Source: Dryocosmus kuriphilus
Taxonomy: Eukaryota; Arthropoda; Insecta; Hymenoptera; Cynipidae
Reading direction: 5' to 3'
Length of the DNA stretch: 64,000 bases
Assembly (NCBI GenBank): GCA_038277395.1
Contig: CM076192.1
Coordinates: forward strand, 130,886,570 to 130,950,569
The notes below the pieces were generated by a model. The model ran no database searches and was not told where the DNA came from. It was given only the letters and a program-made list of their open reading frames with translations. Below are positions 59,582 through 64,000 of this stretch, piece after piece (position 1 is the stretch's first letter; the number at the start of each line of letters is the position of its first letter). A program made the translations under genes and the position numbers.

Positions 59582-59608
<27 letters not shown>
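57821..59608 (+). mobile_element. Half-LINE copy 3 in an (ATC)n tract of X2
   Basis: Starts CCAAGGATCACC after about 22 ATC units and ends in poly(A) followed by TCATCATTATCATCA. It has the same 5' UTR and ORF1 as copies 1 and 2. It lacks the second zinc knuckle and the 3' UTR: the sequence jumps from CAGGATGGACAC to CTCCTCTCC and poly(A). A microhomology deletion (ACCTCCTC in the 3' end) may explain this. Independent of the X1 copies because the host element differs. Confidence 0.85.
58302..59575 (+). pseudogene. Half-LINE ORF1 (Gag-like), copy 3
   Basis: ATG 58302, stop TGA at 58482-58484, frame shift in the T run near 58688, stop TAG at about 59057. Conserved core is open 59087-59575, with the CYRCHTTGHVAREC knuckle; the second knuckle is cut after CRRCLQDGH. 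More diverged from copies 1 and 2 in the N-terminal third. Confidence 0.8.
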
Positions 59609-59612
<4 letters not shown>

Positions 59613-59721
59613 CATTATCATCATACACATGATTCTTTGCTGTGCAAGAGTATTTTCCATGTCTTTTTAAATTATCAAGCCTTGAATAAATTTTTGATCA
59701 ATTTGGACATGTGGAAGTCAT
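59609..59721 (-). pseudogene. ORF B, N-terminal zinc-finger part, left arm of X2
   Basis: ATG at 59721, then CPN followed by a TGA in place of the second zinc Cys (TGC in the other arm), then YSRLDNLKRHGKYSC. The H-x4-C end of the finger is intact, so the original was C2HC. Confidence 0.75.
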
Positions 59722-59842
59722 TTTGTCACTGTCACAACATAAATGACCATTCATTCACCAGTGCTGCGTTTATATCCTGAGGAGGAGGAGGAGGTGGAGG
59801 GGGGGAGGAGGCAAAGGAGGAAGAGTATGAGGAGGACATTGA

Positions 59843-59985
59843 ATCGGTGTTAAACAAATGTTGAACCGGCGTCAAACCAAAGTTGAATAAACGTTAAGTC
59901 AACGTTAATTCAACGTTATTTCAAAGCTGGTTCAACGTTGGTTCAACATTGAACAAATTTGATTCAACATTGCACAAAAATTGAT
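59843..59985. repeat. TTCAACGTTGG-type minisatellite, left
   Basis: Same family as 20697-20875 but with fewer units. Inverted partner at 60683-60815. Confidence 0.85.
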
Positions 59986-60182
59986 TACATATCTGAGTTA
60001 CCAAGCCTAACCACTTCAGATATACTTTATTGACATGTTTCTTGAATACTTTTTTCCACAAGGTGTACGTCTGGATACTTCACTTTGAAAAGTTCCTGTT
60101 CATAGAATCCGCTAGCAATAGTTTGCTTTTGATAGTCCTTGCACTTGTACGCCATTTCTCTTTTCCAACTCTAAAAACGTTC

Positions 60183-60470
60183 CCCAGAAATGTATTTTCC
60201 CCCTTTCCAGCTAACAAAACTGAGGACAATACTTGCCCCCTTTTCCAGATAACAAAACTGAGGACAATTTTTTCCCCTTTTCCAGCCGATAAAAATGAGG
60301 ACAATACCTCTCATCATACCCTCCTCCTTCTCGTCCGCCTCCTCCTCATGAGAGATATTGTCCTCAGTTTTATCACCTGGAAAAGGGGAAAAATTGTCCT
60401 CAGCTTTGTTAGCTGGAAAAGGGGAAAATATTGTCCTCAGTTTTGTTAGCTAAAAGGGGGAAAATAAATT
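60183..60470. repeat. Facing 36-bp repeats at the X2 centre
   Basis: Three units on the plus strand (60183-60310) and three in reverse complement (60352-60470), separated by about 40 bases. Same consensus as at 21064-21420. Confidence 0.85.
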
Positions 60471-60682
60471 TCTGGGTAAGGTTTTTATATTTGGAACACG
60501 GAAATGGCGTACAAGCACAAAGACTATCAAAAGCAAACTATTGCTAGCGGATTGTATGAACAGGAACTTTTCAAAGTGAATTATCCAGCCGTATACCTTG
60601 TGGAAAAAAGTAATCAAGAAACGTGCCAATAAGGTATATCTAAAGTGGATAGGCTTACCAATCAGATATGTAATCAATTTTT

Positions 60683-60815
60683 ATGCAATGTTGAATCAAA
60701 TCTGTTCAATGTTGAACCATCTTTGAAGTAACGTTGAATTAATATTGACTTAACGTTTATTCAACTTTGCTTTGACGTCGGTTCAACATTTGTTCAACAT
60801 CGATTCAATATCCTC
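60683..60815. repeat. TTCAACGTTGG-type minisatellite, right
   Basis: Mirror of 59843-59985. Confidence 0.85.
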
Positions 60816-60950
60816 CTCATACCCTTCCTCCTCATCATACCTCTTCTCCTCATCCTCCTCCTCCTCCTCCTCCTCCTCCTCCTCCTACTCCTCAGTATAG
60901 AAACTTAGCATTGGTGAGCGAATAGTCATTCATGTTGTGGTAGTGACAAA

Positions 60951-61652
60951 ATAACTTCCACATGTCCAAATTGCTCAAAAGTTTGTTCAAGGCTCGCTAG
61001 TTTAAAAAGACATGCAAAATACTCTTGCACAGCAAAGAATCATGTGTATGATGATCATGATGATGATGATGAGAGAGGCTTGCGAAAAATTGCAAAGGTG
61101 TCTCAAGCTATAAGAACAATTCAAAGTAGCAAAAAGCAGAATAGAATGACTAATGACGCAATTCATCGAAAGCAGAAAAATTTGAAACCTAACGAGGATC
61201 GAGATATTCAAGAAGAAATCGAACTACATTCTACTCCATTAAAGAAACTTGTGGGCATTACAAGGAAGGTTGAACCTGAATTGAAGTCACAAGTGAAGAA
61301 GAGAAAGTTAGAATCAGAACATTTAAATGAAAAAGAAGAATTTGATCAACATGGTAATTCAACATTCGTCACAACCAATAATGATGCTGATGGTGATGGT
61401 AATAATGAAAATATGGAAAAGAGTGATAATAATGAAGATGAGGATGATGGTGATGAGGATGTCGCTGAAAGTGACTTTTCCTCTGAATATGAAATAGAGA
61501 AAAAATTTTCGGATTACTGGGAAGATCCGAATGAATTGGTTGATCTAATGTGCTCACTTTTACAATCCCAATCAACTGGAAGCAGAAATAAGTCGCTTGA
61601 AAAAATTGCAATCATTAGTGAGTTAAAAGAGGCTGGCATTATTGAATTATAA
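60951..61652 (+). CDS. ORF B, zinc-finger/acidic protein, right arm of X2 (start codon changed)
   Basis: The best copy: open for 233 codons, but the first codon is ATA where other copies have ATG, so it may be inactive or start downstream. Residues 5-26 form one C2HC finger (C-x2-C-x12-H-x4-C; CPNC, LKRH). Then comes a short poly-Asp from (GAT)n, a basic stretch (KKQNRMTNDAIHRKQKN), an acidic Asn/Asp/Glu region, and the conserved C-terminal block SDYWEDPNELVDLMCSLLQS ending in ELKEAGIIEL. The finger suggests nucleic-acid binding and the C terminus is a likely protein-interaction helix pair; both are inferences. It diverges from the left-arm copy. Confidence 0.7.
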   Translation: MTSTCPNCSKVCSRLASLKRHAKYSCTAKNHVYDDHDDDDERGLRKIAKVSQAIRTIQSSKKQNRMTNDAIHRKQKNLKPNEDRDIQEEIELHSTPLKKLVGITRKVEPELKSQVKKRKLESEHLNEKEEFDQHGNSTFVTTNNDADGDGNNENMEKSDNNEDEDDGDEDVAESDFSSEYEIEKKFSDYWEDPNELVDLMCSLLQSQSTGSRNKSLEKIAIISELKEAGIIEL

Positions 61653-61794
61653 TATTCTTATTAATTGATGTAAAATCTTTAACAAGCGCTGGATCAATAT
61701 TTCTAATAGTTGAATTAACATTTGCATTAGTGGATTCAACATTTCGTGTAGTTGTGACTTAAGAATTTACTCTAATGCAATAAGTTAAATAAAT

Positions 61795-61998
61795 CTAATT
61801 TTCAAAATGTATGTGTATTTCTTCTTCATTCCGCTCACCTGAATTAATATTATTTCTTAAATGCAGGAAAGGCTCATCACATACTTTGATGCTTCCAACG
61901 TATGAATTATGGTGTGTAATAATTGAAATCAACATTTCTCCGTAACTCCTTGTTTCAACTACATAACGATCCTCCTCAACTCTCTCCGAAACGACCAC
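61795..61998 (-). CDS. ORF E, 67-residue ORF, right arm of X2
   Basis: Mirror of 56822-57028 in the same frame, with the same core (YVVETRSYGE, LRNNINSGERNEEEI). It also lacks an ATG and opens from a purine tract (GAGTAGGTGGTCG on its own strand). Convergent with ORF B. Function unknown. Confidence 0.5.
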   Translation of the reverse strand: MVVSERVEEDRYVVETRSYGEMLISIITHHNSYVGSIKVCDEPFLHLRNNINSGERNEEEIHIHFEN

Positions 61999-62538
61999 CT
62001 ACTCCTGCTCGACTTACTCCCCCTCCTCAACCACCTCCTCCTCCCTCCTTTTCCTCTTCCTCAAATATTTCAATACATAGTTGAGGTTAATTTTTTAAAG
62101 ACTATTTCAAAGTTTCTTACAGTGGATTATATAGTTTATGTAGCTGATTTATTTGGTAGATTGATTGCGATTAGCTGGTATTTTTGGGCATATTATATAT
62201 AATTTTTACTTTGTACATAGAACGTCAACTTTGAAATAGTTTGGAAAAACGTAAATCTTACTTTCATTATTGAGCTTAACATTTTTCAACAGTTAAGTAA
62301 AATATTGCTTTTAGACGACATAACTGCAGCCTAAGAAGAACAGAGAGACGTCTTCCTTTTATTTTATACTAAATTTTCAAATCATGATAGTCAAACTGCT
62401 ATCTCTAAAAGTAAGAGAGAATGAAAGTAGTGGTAGGGGGAAGTGCTAGAAGTGGTGGTGGGGGTAATGCTAGCAGTGGTTGTGGGGAAGAAGCATAAAA
62501 GAAATGATTTCAGCGAGTGAAATTCAGTTTGCATCGAA
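61999..62538. other. Conserved non-coding spacer of X2 right arm
   Basis: CTCCTC-rich tract 62000-62070, then the block shared with 56298-56500 and 22602-22775. It lies upstream of ORF C. A GGTGGTGGGG-rich stretch (62430-62490) precedes the ORF C start. Confidence 0.55.
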
Positions 62539-63168
62539 ATGGACTTTACAGTAGATGTACAAGGCTTCAGAAAGCCCATTATGCAGTTTGTTATCGAGGA
62601 GTTAGCTGTAGTTTCTCTCTAGGTAGACTCTCAACATGCGGTTTACTTGTTTCAACAGCCTTGCCACTGGCATACGTTGACTGCCCGATACAGAAGTGAA
62701 AATTTGTGGCTGACGCGCAATTATCATGGTCTTGAAGGGATGGTTAGAGATACGAGTATACCCTATGAGGAAGTGAGGTCTTTGTTTCGAGACACACTAC
62801 GTGGTGCTGATGCGGTTTACGTCAAAGGATTGGAAAAGAAAAAGTATTTGGAGAAATTTCTTCAAAATGTGACTGACCTGGCAGAACTGGGTTGTCTTGC
62901 GCTCCATAAATTATCCAACACACTCTCCGTCAGGTGTAATCACCACACTCAGTACTGGAATGGAAACTGTGCAGTTAAAAATGCTCTTGCCCTCAGGACC
63001 GGGTTCTTGACACATCGGGATAAACTGACCTTCAGGAATTACTCTCAAAGTGGTATCGATCAAGTGGACAATGTTAATGATGAGAAAATGAAAGATTGTC
63101 ATAATGATGAGGGAATGAATGATGATTTTGAAATTGGTTTCAATCAGAGACCTAAACCGCTAGATTAA
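62539..63168 (+). pseudogene. ORF C, right arm of X2 (one stop)
   Basis: 210 codons from ATG 62539, with a TAG at 62620-62622 (codon 28) as the only break. VDVQGF at residues 5-10, aromatic/basic block near 51-65, YVKGLEKKKYL at 94-104, C133-x2-H136 and C144 suggesting a metal or structural site, and a Asp/Asn-rich tail. The Asp-rich start plus the later motifs vaguely recall RNase H-fold exonucleases, but I cannot name catalytic residues. I recall similar multicopy ORFs in wasp and ant genomes without known function. Followed by an AT-rich flank and AATAAA-like signals at 63255-63300. Confidence 0.7.
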
Positions 63169-63301
63169 TCGGTTTTAATCGGCAGTAGTACTTGTCTAAG
63201 AGAGAATTTATATTCTGCAGCCTTGGTTATGTCTTAACTGGTTTCAATACAATGTTAAATAAAACCTTTGTATTGAAAGAAAAAATTTGTGAGTAATAAA
63301 T

Positions 63302-64000
<699 letters not shown>

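Larger units (their letters stand above)
59640..61050. repeat. Central palindrome of X2
   Basis: Same layout as the X1 centre: ORF B start, GGAGGA tract (59780-59830), minisatellite (59843-59985), conserved AT block, 36-bp repeats (60183-60310), spacer, then mirror 36-bp repeats (60352-60470), AT block, minisatellite (60683-60815), CCTCCT tracts (60825-60895), and ORF B start. X1 and X2 keep this order while differing in unit counts. Confidence 0.8.
53140..63300. mobile_element. Palindromic element X, copy 2 (X2)
   Basis: Centre near 60335. Left arm 53140-60335 (about 5.4 kb without the half-LINE at 57821-59608) carries ORF D, A, C, E and B. The right arm repeats B, E and C in mirror order and then runs into poly-T at 63303. 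It is more complete than X1, because both arms keep ORF C. ORFs A, B and C point away from the centre; D and E are convergent to their neighbours. Outer left similarity to X1 begins near 53140 (see 24585-25160). Confidence 0.75.

Overview
The window is eukaryotic, AT-rich and almost entirely made of repeats. It looks like an insect genome. The evidence is a degenerate gypsy-group (errantivirus-like) retroelement with an env-like gene, BEL/Pao gag and pol fragments, APE-type LINE fragments, and gag-type LINE ORF1 copies with poly(A) tails. A hymenopteran is my guess, because the small ORFs of the palindromic element resemble multicopy ORFs I associate with wasps and ants, but this is weak. I found no host gene with certainty, no rRNA or tRNA gene, no CRISPR array and no bacterial-style operon.

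Layout. 1-7972: head-to-tail array of a roughly 0.95-1.3 kb repeat family in two forms (A and B); B units end in clusters of GC-rich palindromes. 7973-12189: non-repetitive DNA with one small retroposon flanked by a 15-bp target duplication (10454-10589). 12190-13482: LINE reverse transcriptase remnant, minus strand. 13483 to about 25160: palindromic element X, copy 1 (X1). 25235 to about 26010: 5' part of a LINE of the same orientation, so X1 may split one LINE. 26640-31252: errantivirus-like provirus remnant, minus strand. 31751-32221: BEL/Pao gag fragment. 33143-34957: two more A/B units. 34958-37138: foldback element. 37485-39840: BEL/Pao pol remnant. 39849-42614: nothing recognised. 42731-52975: a tandem array of 1.1-kb units (44001-51980) lying between oppositely oriented A/B units and broken by a 500-base gap. 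53140-63300: element X, copy 2 (X2). 63303-64000: nearly pure poly-T, probably an artefact.

Element X is the most interesting object. Each copy is a giant inverted repeat. From a central palindrome built of purine tracts, 36-bp repeats and a TTCAACGTTGG-type minisatellite, each arm carries, going outward, a zinc-finger/acidic-tail gene (ORF B), a convergent small ORF (E), in X2 a 209-residue ORF (C), a 70-residue ORF (A) and a convergent 77-residue ORF (D). A, B and C point away from the centre. The arms keep the same reading frames while differing in sequence, which supports real coding history. No transposase, integrase or polymerase is visible.

Element X also hosts a second system. Three copies of a non-autonomous LINE (5' UTR, one Gag-like ORF1 with CCHC knuckles, at most a short 3' UTR, poly(A), no endonuclease or RT) all sit in the (TCA)n/(TGA)n tract that encodes the poly-Asp stretch of ORF B. 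Two lie in tandem in X1 and one in X2. They look like half-LINEs with microsatellite target preference. Two copies keep a 3'-terminal stem whose two strands changed together, as expected if an RT supplied in trans reads that stem.
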